Part shown: one piece after another, positions 23,625 through 33,972 of the stretch
Position numbering within the stretch: the first letter of the stretch is position 1
How the letters are laid out: each line of letters begins with the position of its first letter
Origin: Panaeolus papilionaceus
Lineage: Eukaryota; Basidiomycota; Agaricomycetes; Agaricales
Assembly (NCBI GenBank): GCA_015501605.1
Contig: JADNRZ010000050.1
Span: 29,197 to 93,196 of the forward strand
DNA length: 64,000 bases
Direction of reading: 5' to 3'
Program-made: the position numbers and the translations under genes
The notes under the pieces: generated by a model
Told to the model about the DNA's origin: nothing
Databases searched by the model: none
Seen by the model: the letters and a program-made list of their open reading frames with translations, nothing else

Positions 23625-24205
23625 GCGAGATGTTAGGATCGCTAGTGGGTGTGTAAACCCAGGTGCACGATGTCAGACATCACGAGGTGTGTAAAACCCC
23701 GAGGGACCCGTTAGAGTCATGAGATAATAGGGTGCGTAAACCAAAGGCGAAACATTAGAATCGCAGGGGTGTGTAAACCCCGACAGGTGTGTAAACCTGT
23801 GAAAAATGGGTGTGTAAACCCAGACGCGAGACGTTAGACATCGCGGAGGTGTGTAAACCTCAAGTTAAAAGGGTGTGTAAACCCAGTTGCGAAACGTTAG
23901 ATCGCGGGGGTGTGTAAACCCCAATGGGTGTGTAAACCCGGCTGACGACATGTTAAAGTCGCAGAAGGTGGTGATAACCACCGAGTAATTGGGTATGTAA
24001 ACCCAAGCGCGAGACGTTAGAATCGCAGGAGTGGTGGTGACCACTCCAAGGGGTGTGTAAACCCGCCCCATGACACATTAAGAGTCATGAAGAAGTGGTG
24101 TTAACCGCATAATGGGTGTGTAGACCACAGGGGACCCGTTAGAGTCATAGGAATGGTGTTAACCATAGGTATGGGTGTGTAAACCCAAAGGACCCGTTAG
24201 AGTCA
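23625..24205. repeat. Array of about 29 covarying short hairpins
   Basis: Two hairpin types fill 581 bp. Type 1 has a GGT...ACC core stem with a GTGTAA loop (or a 4-nt loop). Outer pairs change together: GGGT/ACCC at 23647, GGGGT/ACCCC at 23766, ACAGGT/ACCTGT at 23783, GAGGT/ACCTC at 23846, GGTGGT/ACCACC at 23967, GGAGTGGT/ACCACTCC at 24028 and ATGGT/ACCAT at 24153. Of 18 type-1 hairpins, 14 pair perfectly. Type 2 has a GTTAG-like loop with stems GCGA/TCGC (23625, 23747, 23889, 24009), CGCGA/TCGCG (23825), CGAC/GTCG (23946), CATGAC/GTCATG (24069) or GAC/GTC (23705, 24133, 24191). From 23825 onward the order is one type 2 then two type 1, with a unit of about 57-64 bp. Frames are short and uninformative. 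Confidence 0.75.
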
Positions 24206-24765
24206 TGATAGGCCATGGCGAATCCCCCCCAATCGACACGCCAGCATCAAACAGAGGTCATAATCACATATTGGTGGGCATGTGGACCGGTGGTTTTGAT
24301 GTTAGCTGACGCGCTGGGCGCAGACAGTTTCGCATCCAAAGAGAGATCCGGTTGTGTTGGAGGGTTTGAGAGGTAGAAGAGGGAGGATACGAGGAAGAGT
24401 AGCTGATGGCGAGATGTGGTGAATGGATCATTGGATAGTGATAAAGACAGGGTGTGATGATTGGGGACAAGGGAGGAATATTGGATAGCGATGGGTAGAG
24501 GTTGAGGGGGATGTAGAGAAGGGGAGATTGTCATATGGTATTGCTTACCTGCGATTCTTGAGGTCTGGTGTAATCGGGATTGGGGTGACTGCTTGAGTTT
24601 GGCCAAGCGAGTATGAGAAGAATATCAATCGCCCTACTGACGTAGGTGGAGAAGTGTTCAGGGAGTGTCCTGCAAGGAGTGGAGGGGGGAGATATGTTGC
24701 GTTATGAGGAAATGATGGGATACGCATCTGATTTTAGCCATCTCGTATTCCTGGTTGGCTTAGGG
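24206..24765. other. Flank of the copia element; no gene supported
   Basis: A minus-strand frame at 24247-24606 is low-complexity (Ser/Leu/Pro/His) and is not convincing. It would read away from the retrotransposon and could be part of a host gene cut by it, but I could not build a spliced model. Confidence 0.35.
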
Positions 24766-24770
24766 AAAGG

Positions 24771-25204
24771 TGTTGATTTATTCTCGCTGACTCTCGTAGT
24801 CAGTGATGGACCTGTAGCTTATTACTTACATTCTTACATTATAAATATTCATTCTTATATTATTCATGACCGAGGCTCTTATTCATACAAGTAGTCAGTA
24901 TATTATTCATACACATGGGTTACTGACTCGAGTACTAGGTATATAAACTGTATGTACATACACGAATACATTTTATCTTTATTACCTATACTTTAAGCAT
25001 TACCTGCGAATTCGTTTGCATGTATTTGCGTATTTCCCTATCCATGCACTTGCTTTTGTCATTCTGCATTTTGAAATGATTCTATTGCAAATCCGGTTTT
25101 TTTTCTACCGTTTGCTTGGTCCATCGATTTCCACATACCATTCACTGGTAGCCGTAGCGAAGCGAGGCACTGGCCTTGTTCTACTTAATTATCTGCGCAC
25201 AACA
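24771..25204 (+). repeat. Left LTR of the copia element, 434 bp
   Basis: It runs from TGTTGATTTA to the CA before the primer site. A TATATAA box at 24940-24946 marks the promoter. It contains a 197-bp segment (24984-25180) that is absent from the right LTR; outside that segment the two LTRs look identical. Confidence 0.92.
24940..24946 (+). promoter_or_regulatory. TATA box of the copia LTR
   Basis: TATATAA in the left LTR, also present in the right LTR. It implies transcription starts around 24965-24975, so the segment missing from the right LTR lies in R/U5. Confidence 0.6.
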
Positions 25205-25216
25205 GGTTATGGGCCC
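25205..25216 (+). other. Primer binding site, half-tRNA-iMet type
   Basis: GGTTATGGGCCC begins immediately after the left LTR. This matches the site used by Drosophila copia, which is complementary to the anticodon arm rather than the 3' CCA end of initiator tRNA-Met. By analogy, a cleaved tRNA half should prime minus-strand synthesis. Confidence 0.7.
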
Positions 25217-25315
25217 CGCGCTCTAAACCTATAACCAGTAGCACTTACCTATTTTGTCTAACCTCGCACCCAAACCGCTCCACTCCATTCTTACTCCAAT
25301 TGCCAAGCCGAAACT

Positions 25316-28300
25316 ATGCCCGAGGACACTATGAGCTCTTCAGGCGGCTATCGAATCGAATTGCTGAAGGCCGACAACTGGCTGCCGTGGAAACAACGCA
25401 TGCAGGCCATTTTACGCGACCTCGGACTGGACAAGTACATCAAGGAAGATGCAGAAGCACCAGGATCAGAGAAGATAACGGAGAGGGAAACATGGCTTAC
25501 TGGAGATGCGAAGGCAAGGACAAGGATTGAACTCGCCGTGGGAGACGGTGAGATGATCCACATCACAGGAGCGGGAAGCGCAAAGGAGATGTGGAAGAGG
25601 CTCAGCCAGGTTAAGGAACCGAAGGGAGCACTTGGAATTATGGCAGCGCGACGGGCGCTATTTCGAGCACAGGCTGAAGAAGGATTTGTTATGATTGAAC
25701 ACATCACTCACCTCTGAACCCTCCAGAACCAATTACACGCTATGGGAAACTTAATCGATGACAAGGATTTTCTCATGCTCCTCATCACCTCGTTACCTGA
25801 GTCCTGGGACAACTACACCTCGGGATTCTTTGGATCCAACGGAAACACGCCCACCATTTCGTCGTATGAGCTCGTGTCTTTGCTTATTGAAGAAGACCAA
25901 CGAAGGAAGGGACGCCAGGAGTCGATGGGAACGAGTATGCAGGCTGGGAAGGGTCGAGGTGGAGGTGGGAAAGGCTCGAAGTCGGACAAGGAGTGCTACA
26001 ACTGTCGAAAGAAGGGTCATATTAGGGAGGATTGTTGGGCTAAAGGTGGTGGAAAGGAAGGACAAGGACCGAAGGGAAGGAAAGGACCTCACCGATCACA
26101 CCAAGCCTCCGAAAATTCCTATTCCATCAATGAGGCCGCTTACACAGCTGTCTCGATGCATTCACGCGCTTTCAATCCCAACGACTGGTACCTCGATAGC
26201 GGATCAACAACTCATATTTGCACAGACAGGAACGCTTTTCTTGACTACAAACCAATCGCCAACTCAACTATTGATGGTATTGGTGGATCAGCAAGGGTAG
26301 AGGGTCGAGGCAGGGTGTATGTGGACTTCAACATTAACGGTAACACCATTCGGCATAATCTACAGGATGTACTACACGTTCCAAGCGCCCCCAACTGTCT
26401 TATATCAGCAGCACGAATCGACGAAGCTGGAGGAACAGTGAAAACAGGGGGAGGAAAGGCTCAGATTTTGGATGGGAAGGAGAGGGTCATTGGTGAGGGA
26501 ACTAAACAGGAAAGGTTATACCTGATGATGGCCAAAACTCACATCCCCGAACGACACCATGCCCACCTTTCATCAACCTCGAAGCCCAGTTGGGACCAAT
26601 GGCATCGCAGATATGGTCATATTGCGATTTCGGCGCTGGAGAAGCTGAGGAAGGGAGGTATGGTTAATGGTTTTGACGTGGATCCAACCTCGGTACCCTC
26701 ACTCACCTGCGAATCGTGCATTCAAGCCAAACTGGCGCATCGACCATTCCCAAAAGAGGCTCAACATCGATCTGACAAACCGGGAGAACGCTTCATGGGC
26801 GACGTTTGGGGACCAACCGACAAACCCTCATCATCTCGAATGAAATACTTCATCAGTTTCACAGACGACGCCACTCGCTACGTTACGGTTCTATTTTTAC
26901 ATGACAAATCGGAAGCCTACAAGGAGATTGAAGGTCACATACAGAAGCTGAAGAAGATGGGACGTTCACCACGCTATATGCGATTCGACAATGGCAAGGA
27001 GCTCATAAACTCGAAGCTGAAGGAGTTAGCAAGGAAGGAGGGGATTGAAATCGAACCAACTGCACCATACTCACCTTCACAAAACGGAGTTGCCGAACGA
27101 TTCAACAGGACACTTCTGGAGTTGGGTAGGGCGATGTTAATCGCCAAGAAGCTTCCATTCTTCCTCTGGGACGAGGCTGTGGCGCATGCGGCTTACCTAC
27201 GAAACAGAGCGCCTACCAGAGCACTGGATGGACACACACCTTACGAGGCATGGCACGGGACGAAGCCCAATGTCTCTCACCTTCAGGAGTTCGGTTCAGA
27301 CGTCTGGGTGTTGGATGAGGGACGATCTTCGAAGCTGGCACCGTTTGCTAACAAGATGGTACTTGTAGGATTTCTGGACGGCTCCAAATCGATCAAATAC
27401 TACGACCCCAAGAAGAGGAATGTCAAAGTATCGAGGAATTTCGCCTTCAACAAAGACGACGAACTTAGGGAGTTGCAGTGGGGAGAGATACCTGGTTTGC
27501 ACGCTGAGGGGGAGTTAGAGGGAGTTCCAGCATCGCAACCAGCACCAGCAACTCAACAGCCGATCCAAACACCTACAGAGGAACGCCAGCATTCGATTCT
27601 AACACCAGAAGACATACCACTACCGGAAAACGACGCAGAACTCACCGAAGAACCGACCAAACGAACGCTCCGACACAGTACCATGAATGACCAGACTAAC
27701 TACAAGAAATTGGGCAACCCAAACGCCAGGAAAGCGCCCATGCGATACACACCTTCTCCATCAGCATCACCAGCTCCTATTGACCGACATACCGAATCCT
27801 CGAAGGCCAAAGTCAAGCTACGAAGTCAAGCTCACCTTTCTGTCGAAACTCAGCCTATCGAATACGCTTTCATGGCACAAACCCGATCGGCCAATATTCC
27901 TCGAACGATTTTCGAAGCACGGAACGGATCGAATGGAGAGGAATGGGATGCAGCAGCAGATGAGGAGATGGAGACTCATGCAACGATGGGAACCTGGGTA
28001 TTGGGAGAGTTGCCAGAGGGAAGGACAGCGCTGGAACCGAGATGGGTGTTTGCGGAGAAGGAGGATGAGTTGGGACGAGTGGTAAAGCGGAAGGCAAGGC
28101 TTGTGGCGAAGGGTTTCACTCAGGTTCCAGGTCAGGACTACGATTATGACGGTACATTCGCTCCAGTCATGCGCTTCGACACACTCCGCACCATCCTTGC
28201 ACTCTCAGCAACCCGGAATCTCAAATTACGACAATTCGATGTCAAAGGCGCGTACCTGCACGGCAAACTGAAGGAACCAATCTATATGAAGCAACCGCCC

Positions 28301-29482
28301 GGCTACGAGGACGGCACCAATCGAGTCTGTGTACTCCAACGAGCAATCTACGGACTCAAGCAGGCAGGAAACGTTTGGAATGGAGAACTCAACGATAAGC
28401 TCACGTCTCTCAACTTCACTCGTCTAAAAACCGACTATTCATGCTATATTCGACGTGACGGCGACGATTTCACCATTCTGGTCATCTGGGTCGACGATAT
28501 CATTTCCGCCTCAACAAACGACGCCTTAAACGACCAAGTCGAACGTGAATTAAACAAATTCTTCACACTCAAGACCTTGGGTCAACCGAAACTCATAGTG
28601 GGTATTCAAGTTCATCAGAAACATCATTCCATTTCGCTCTCTCAATCCCACTATATCGACAAACTACTCGAACGTTTCCGGCTCCAAGAAGCCAACCCCG
28701 TATCCACCCCAATAGATCAAAACGTCAAACTGGACGATCCCGAGGAAACAGAGGACGACTCAGACCCTACCGAATCCGATTTGCGCGCTTCACACAGCTA
28801 CGCTGCGCTTATCGGCTCACTCATGTACTTGGCGCTCGGTACACGACCTGACATCGCATTCGCAGTCACTAAACTTGCTCAATTCACTTCCAACCCTCAA
28901 CCGCGCCACTGGACTGCTGTCAAACGAGTCTTTCGGTATCTCAAAGGTACCAAACACCACCAACTCACCTACGGTGACGTTGATGAAGAATTATTGGACG
29001 GACAGCTAAGTATCTTCACCGACGCTGACTGGGCCAACGATCCAGACCGCAAATCCATCAGCGGCTACGTTGTGATGATGGCAGGGGGAGCTGTTGCGTG
29101 GAACACGAAGAAACAGAGTGTAGTGGCACTCTCTACAGCCGAAGCAGAGTACATTGCCGCCGCTCACTCAGCCAAGCAAGTGATCTGGCACCGGCACTTA
29201 TTTGAGGAACTTGGTCTCGACTTACCAAGTACCTCCACCGTTTTCTGTGACAACCAAGCCGCTACCGCTATCGCGCATCACCCCGAGTTTCACGCACGCA
29301 CCAAGCATATCGACTTATCTTATCATTTTCTTCGAGATTTAATCAGCCGCGGGACACTCAACCTCGTTTATGTCCAATCAGGACTCAACCTCGCCGACAT
29401 ATTCACTAAAGGTTTACCACGCCCTCAGCATCAAAACCTCTCGTACGAAATTGGAGTTGTCGCGAGAAAGGGGGAGTGTTGA
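25316..29482 (+). pseudogene. Copia gag-pol polyprotein, interrupted by one in-frame TGA
   Basis: The frame opens at ATG 25316, meets TGA at 25715-25717, and continues in the same frame to the stop at 29482, about 1,390 codons in all. Domains in order: a UBN2-type Gag; a CCHC knuckle (CYNCRKKGHIREDC, near 25994); an aspartic protease with DSGS; GAG-pre-integrase HxxxGH and CxxC; and integrase with D (GDVWG), D (FDNGKE) and E (NGVAERFNR). Reverse transcriptase follows with FDVKGAYLHG, YGLKQ and WVDDI, and RNase H with TDADWA and STAEAEY. The stop sits where relatives usually have an Arg-type residue, so a C-to-T change of CGA is the simplest explanation. The remainder is open, so the element is young; it may be non-autonomous unless the stop is read through. 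Confidence 0.9.
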
Positions 29483-29713
29483 TTTATTCTCGCTGACTCT
29501 CGTAGTCAGTGATGGACCTGTAGCTTATTACTTACATTCTTACATTATAAATATTCATTCTTATATTATTCATGACCGAGGCTCTTATTCATACAAGTAG
29601 TCAGTATATTATTCATACACATGGGTTACTGACTCGAGTACTAGGTATATAAACTGTATGTACATACACGAATACATTTTATCTTTATTCTACTTAATTA
29701 TCTGCGCACAACA
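29477..29713 (+). repeat. Right LTR of the copia element, 237 bp
   Basis: It matches the left LTR from TGTTGATTTA to the TTTATT at 29689, and again from CTACTTAATT to the terminal CAACA, but lacks the 197-bp R/U5 segment. The gag-pol stop codon lies inside its first six bases. The AAAGG target duplication follows. Confidence 0.92.
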
Positions 29714-29718
29714 AAAGG

Positions 29719-30791
29719 GAGTAGCGGTGGTCCTCCAGTTTTGTAGCCCGTAGCTGGTCAGGGTAGAGAGTTATGAGGATCTGGTGGTCTCATAGACCCT
29801 CCTGGCGAAGAGTCGCCCGTCAATTCTTGCATTCTTTGTTCATGAAGTTGTCAGGTTGGTGAGGCGTCAGGTACAGGCTATGTTGCAGCTCAGTTAGTGT
29901 GCTGCAATGGGTGTCGACACAGATGCAGGTGATGAGCTGGCAGAGTATCAGTGTCGCCAGTGTTGTGGTGTCCCAATTAATGTGGGTCTTAGAAGGAGAT
30001 GTATCCAGAAATTAAAAGGATAAAGATATAGAGAGCCGAGCGAGAGACGCTGAACCGGCGAGAAAGCGAGGCGGTAAAGATAATACAGATACGGAGTGGA
30101 ATGGATGGCGAGTGTTGCGGCTCGCTCACGTGACCAAGAAGAGCGATCTGTGCGAGCACAGATCTTCTCAAGATCCTCGAGATCATAACGAAAGAACTTC
30201 GGTGGAGTGGTCATGGTGCGATCGTTGATTGAGACCAACACAAGGAAAAGACAAACACGAGCAGAGGCGAGAGCAAATGGAAGCATGGCAAGGAGACGAA
30301 GAAACTCTGCAAAGGTTTACATCCACAGAAAGCAATCGCGTATCCAGGAAGGTTAGAAGTCACTAACCCGCAGCCCACGATCGACGTCAAACAGGAGGGT
30401 AATCCGATTCCGAGCGAAACTCAAGTGAGAACCATATCTAGGACTTAACACCAACCTATGAACCATCCAACCCAACCCAACCCAACCCGAAATCCAACTC
30501 ACCATTCATCCACAGACACGCACCATATTCAAGATATTTGCTTAGCACGCATGTGAGGATATTCAAGACGAATTCAGAACGAATATGGGATATTACGGAG
30601 CGTCAAAGTCTTACTCTGCTGCCAGGGAGGATGGATTACACCTTCATGATGACATCTAGTAGATTAGGTGAGCGTGAAAAGAGGAATGCGAGATGAGAAG
30701 CGCGAAGGGGAAGTGAGTAGGGGCGCAATGATGCCAATACAAACACAGACAAACGTGTCCTCGTTGTCGCGCCTGTCGGTTCAGCGGGCAC
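29719..30791. other. Right flank of the copia element; possible first exon of an unresolved gene
   Basis: On the minus strand an ATG at 30214 opens a 27-30 codon frame (MTTPPKFFRYDLEDLEKI...) followed by a GTGAGC donor, which looks like a first exon reading toward the copia insertion. No acceptor downstream gives a defensible continuation. A short CCAAC tandem (four to five units) lies at 30467-30488. Nothing else is recognised. Confidence 0.3.
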
Positions 30792-31473
30792 TGATGTGCG
30801 CGCAACGTCTTCAAATGCGGAAAACATACACACCCAATGACTGGAGTAATGTCAACGTCGCCTCGGAGGGCGCTCTGAGGGTGCGTGTGTGTGTTTCAGT
30901 AGGTAACTAGGCCTTCGTAGCGATGGAATGAAACGATATTTGAAGCAAACTTCGCTTCCTGAGACTGAAATCCAAAACTGAGAGACAAGGATCCAAATGT
31001 GGCCAAAAAGTGATTCAAGTCCGCATTTTTACGAATGCCTCTACACTAAATACAAACACGAAAGGAGGTAAACTACCAACTATGGTGGGTTCGAAATGGA
31101 GCAAGAAAGCGCCGAGGCGCTGCAGGAAGGGTTCAAAACAAAGGAATGAACTGAAAGTGGTAAAGAAGAGGTGGGGTAAAGTGAGGGGAGTTGGGAGTTG
31201 GACGATGAAAAGAGGGTTTATATCGAAGTAAATGATGAATTAAACGGAGTTTAAACTCCGTAGGCGCCATAGGGTTCGCCCATTTTGTGTTGTGGCGGCT
31301 GATAGTAGTGATAACGAGCGACGCTCATATTGATAGCTGAACGCCTTGGGCAGGGAAATAAATCGTAATGACCGCAATGGGGTAAGCATTGAGGCGTGCA
31401 AAGCGCGCGCGTGTGTGTTGGTAAAATCCGAAAATGGTGCGTTTGCGGGTATAGGTGAGCGCGCTGCTTGTCA
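30792..31473 (-). repeat. Solo LTR of the gypsy family, inverted and diverged
   Basis: Read on the minus strand, this 682-bp segment aligns end to end with the 675-bp LTR of the gypsy element at 33275. Shared landmarks include AGCAGCGCGCTCACC near the start, CGAGCGTCGCTCGTTA, GCGCCTCGGCGCTTTCTTG and GCGCACATCA at the end. It is substantially diverged. There is no internal sequence on either side, so it is a solo LTR left by recombination. Flanks are ATGC (before) and GTGC (after) in LTR orientation, compatible with a 4-bp target duplication carrying one change. Confidence 0.85.
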
Positions 31474-31589
31474 GCATGAAGCAGAATTATCTACGTCTGA
31501 GCCTTTCGTATACATTTTGATTGCTCTGTACTTCACTAAAAATCCTATGTCAAAAAATTCAAGTTTTCAGCCTCTGAACTTCGCTTAGT

Positions 31590-31729
31590 TCGGTCAGAGC
31601 CTGGGTTCCCCCCATCCCCTACAGGTGCGCTTCCTTGCCCGATGATGGCACAGCACCGGACAGAGGGCTTTATCCCGAGACTTTGGAAGAGGAGGCGTAG
31701 GTGTGAAGCCGGTTAGCAGTGGCCGACAT
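31590..31729 (-). pseudogene. Decayed SKVSG small-protein gene (family copy 2)
   Basis: From ATG 31729 the minus strand encodes MSATANRLHTYASSSKVSG, then a TAA (31672-31670) where the intact copies have Tyr, then SPLSGAV; the frame is lost afterwards. The second SKVSG repeat is not recoverable. Upstream DNA to about 32115 matches the region upstream of copy 1 (16470-16890), including a damaged TATA (TATCTAA), so gene and promoter were duplicated together and then decayed. Confidence 0.75.
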
Positions 31730-32115
31730 TATTTGGTAGTAATCGTGATGAAGTTGACGATGGGGGACTCGTTGGTGAGTTAGTCACGCTGTCGACCCGG
31801 GTGTGTTAATGGTGATCCTCTGGAGGTCGTTGGTATGCCATTTAGATACCAGAAGCATACGTGAATTGTGACACAATCCGATAGGCCTCAGTGAGCATTC
31901 CAAGTAAAATTTGGAATCACAACGCTGAGAAACGCGACAAGGCGTAGAAAGCAGTTCAGCGCTAGCACGAGAGTCTACCTAATACACGCATTGCAGGATT
32001 GATAGCGCTGGCGGCGCAGACCTGTAAGCACTCAACGGTCTACTATTTGTTAGTGCATGTCCCGGGCCATAGTTTTTGACATGCAGATCATCCCCGCATT
32101 GTGGGCCTGGATTAT
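31730..32115 (-). repeat. Duplicated upstream region of the SKVSG gene
   Basis: Diverged copy of 16470-16890. Landmarks include GGCCCATAGTTTTTAATACG at 16830 versus GGGCCATAGTTTTTGACATG here, followed in both by CAGATCATCCCCGC. It links the decayed SKVSG copy to the GTPase fragment that begins within 20 bp. Confidence 0.65.
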
Positions 32116-32129
32116 ATGATGGATGTAAG

Positions 32130-32455
32130 AACAGTCAGCCCGTTAACCATCTTGATAGTTTCAACCTCAGAGATCTTCGAGTCCGAAAATCCGGGTGTAT
32201 CGAGCAGATACACTGGGCTCAGGGTATACTCGACATTTACAAGTCGGTACACGTTCACAGTCTGTGTATAGCCAGCCAGTTGATCTTTGGAGATTGAAAG
32301 TTACTGGTATTCGCCTGCAAGCGCCTCTATGAACTTGAGGTACATTAATGTCAAAATATTCAGCTAAATTGGATCTCGATGAGACAGATAATAATTGACT
32401 TACGGAGCTTTCCCGGATCCCATTGGTCCCATAATACTACATAAATTAATTTGCT
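32130..32455 (-). pseudogene. GTPase-family gene fragment, broken
   Basis: Matches exons 2 and 3 of the GTPase gene at 20.6 kb. The P-loop exon (32436-32404) reads as GPMGSGK, but one base has been lost from the AAAAGC run, making the exon 33 nt instead of 34 and shifting the frame. Exon 3 has a TAA where the intact gene has Glu in SQELSI. The segment corresponding to DTPG is still visible near 32190. The G4 region and C-terminal exon are missing. It is therefore a dead fragment. Confidence 0.8.
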
Positions 32456-33274
32456 AAATACATGTTGGACCATAATTACGAGTTTTGGTTCATCCATCAT
32501 CTCACTTTAGATGAGGATGGACCCGTTTCGTTCTCCAGATAAGATAAGATTCGGAGGCCGCGTCCGATTCCCGCAGAATTGTGTGGCAATACGTTGATTC
32601 TTTCTTCCCTTCCCCCCATCATCACCGCCTCATACATACAATATCTCACTCTGCCCTTGGTCCCTTTTGGCATACGATGGACACCCATTGATGGGGTAAT
32701 AGCGCTTTGGTTTATGTTTGGGGCTTGTACGACTTGGTGGTGATGGATGCCTTATATCCCGTACCTGTAAGTTCTGCTATGTCTACGTTAACAATTGCAT
32801 GGCCTGACGGACGTGCCGTCTCCTCAGGTGTATCATATGTACCTGTTGGTGTTAATAAATTCTCCTCTCGTTGTTCCCCCTTTCCGTGTTCATCGGAGTC
32901 ATGAGTTCCATTACGGATGCTCAGATTTTATACATCTACACGCCGACGACAGGATTGCCGACCATCTCCTCTCCCTCTTCATCCCGAGGGCGGAAGTCAT
33001 AATTATCTTCACGTTCCTTCAACACTGGCATCATTTCTTACAACCGGTTCGCGTCATGACTTCGCTTTGCACCAGTATTCGCCGCTGACACTCGCACCGC
33101 TCGCTCCAGCAACCAATTCCATTTCCCTGCGTATCCAGACACCACCGTGACCCACCTTTGATATCTCTTCCAGTGTGTAACGCTGCTCCTCTCGCTTTCT
33201 TCCTCTCTACAGTCATTTCTTGCGTCCCGCATCCCAATTCTTGAAAGTTAACAGAGTCTGCACCCACTGTATGC
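32456..33274. other. Spacer left of the gypsy element; nothing recognised
   Basis: About 820 bp with short overlapping ORFs and no repeat or RNA gene that I can see. It ends in ATGC, the target duplication of the gypsy element. Confidence 0.45.
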
Positions 33275-33949
33275 TGATGAGCAGCGCGCTCACCTGCACC
33301 CGTAAACCACCATTTTCGCATTTCACCATCACGCACGCACACGCGCTCCAATTCACGACGCTTACCCATCCCGGTCATCACGGCTTCGTCACCAACTCAC
33401 GGCGCTATCGCATAACTACGAGCGTCGCTCGTTACATTACCATTCAGCCGACCAACTTACCTTGCAACAGCGCACCCCATGATGCGTACGGGCGTTAAGT
33501 CCGTTTATTTCATCAATTTCTTCAACCTTTACCCTCCTTTCTTATTCCAACTCCCATATCCCCTCACTTCACCCCCTCATTTCACCCATTTCAAGTCATT
33601 CCTTTTGTTTTGAACCCTTTCCTGCTGCGCCTCGGCGCTTTCTTGTTTCGTTTCGAACCCCCTTAGTTAGTAGTTTAGCCCCGATTCACATTTGTACATA
33701 GTCTACGGGGCCTCGTAAAAATACAGAAGCTCGTTTTATGCCCACTTTTCGAACTTTTAAGTCACAGTCTTCGTCTCAGCTTTAGGAAGCGTCCCTTGCT
33801 TCAATTTATCGTTATATTCTTACCCTACGAAGGCTCTGTCAACTACAGAAACACCCACACGCACCCTCAGAGCGACTCTTGCGACGTTGACCTTACTCCG
33901 GTCATCTTTGTGATTTGTTTTCACACCTGAAGACGTCGCACGCACATCA
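33275..33949 (+). repeat. Left LTR of the gypsy element, 675 bp
   Basis: Begins TGATGAGCAG and ends GCACATCA. Practically identical to 41176-41849, and related to the diverged solo LTR at 30792-31473. Confidence 0.93.
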
Positions 33950-33951
33950 AA

Positions 33952-33972
33952 TTGGAGCCCACCGCGAGGGAT
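33952..33972 (+). other. Primer binding site of the gypsy element
   Basis: TGGAGCCCACCGCGAGGGAT lies two bases past the left LTR. It starts with TGG, the complement of tRNA CCA-3', and its complement resembles an acceptor plus T-arm 3' strand, so a full tRNA 3' end probably primes synthesis. I cannot name the tRNA from this alone. Confidence 0.6.

Larger units (their letters stand above)
24771..29713 (+). mobile_element. Ty1/copia LTR retrotransposon, nearly intact
   Basis: The element is bounded by LTRs that begin TGTTGA and end CAACA. It is flanked by a perfect 5-bp target duplication, AAAGG (24766-24770 and 29714-29718). Inside are a primer binding site, one gag-pol frame and a polypurine tract (AAAGGGGGAG) just before the right LTR. 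Domain order is Gag, protease, integrase, reverse transcriptase, RNase H, which defines the copia superfamily. By eye the shared parts of the two LTRs are identical, so insertion was recent. Two defects are seen: a single in-frame TGA in gag, and a right LTR that is 197 bp shorter than the left. Confidence 0.95.

Noticed and set aside
23625..24205. CRISPR array
   Set aside because: Repeated units are short hairpins with variable stems, no constant repeat of 23-47 bp and no unique spacers of fixed size; the genome is eukaryotic.
30467..30488. Interstitial telomere from the CCAAC repeats
   Set aside because: The unit is five bases and differs from the TTTAGGG telomere of this chromosome; only four to five copies.
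33270..33276. 5-bp target duplication ATGCT for the gypsy element
   Set aside because: It would need the LTR to start with GA instead of TG; comparison with the right LTR shows the shared sequence starts at TGATGAG, so a 4-bp ATGC duplication fits better.
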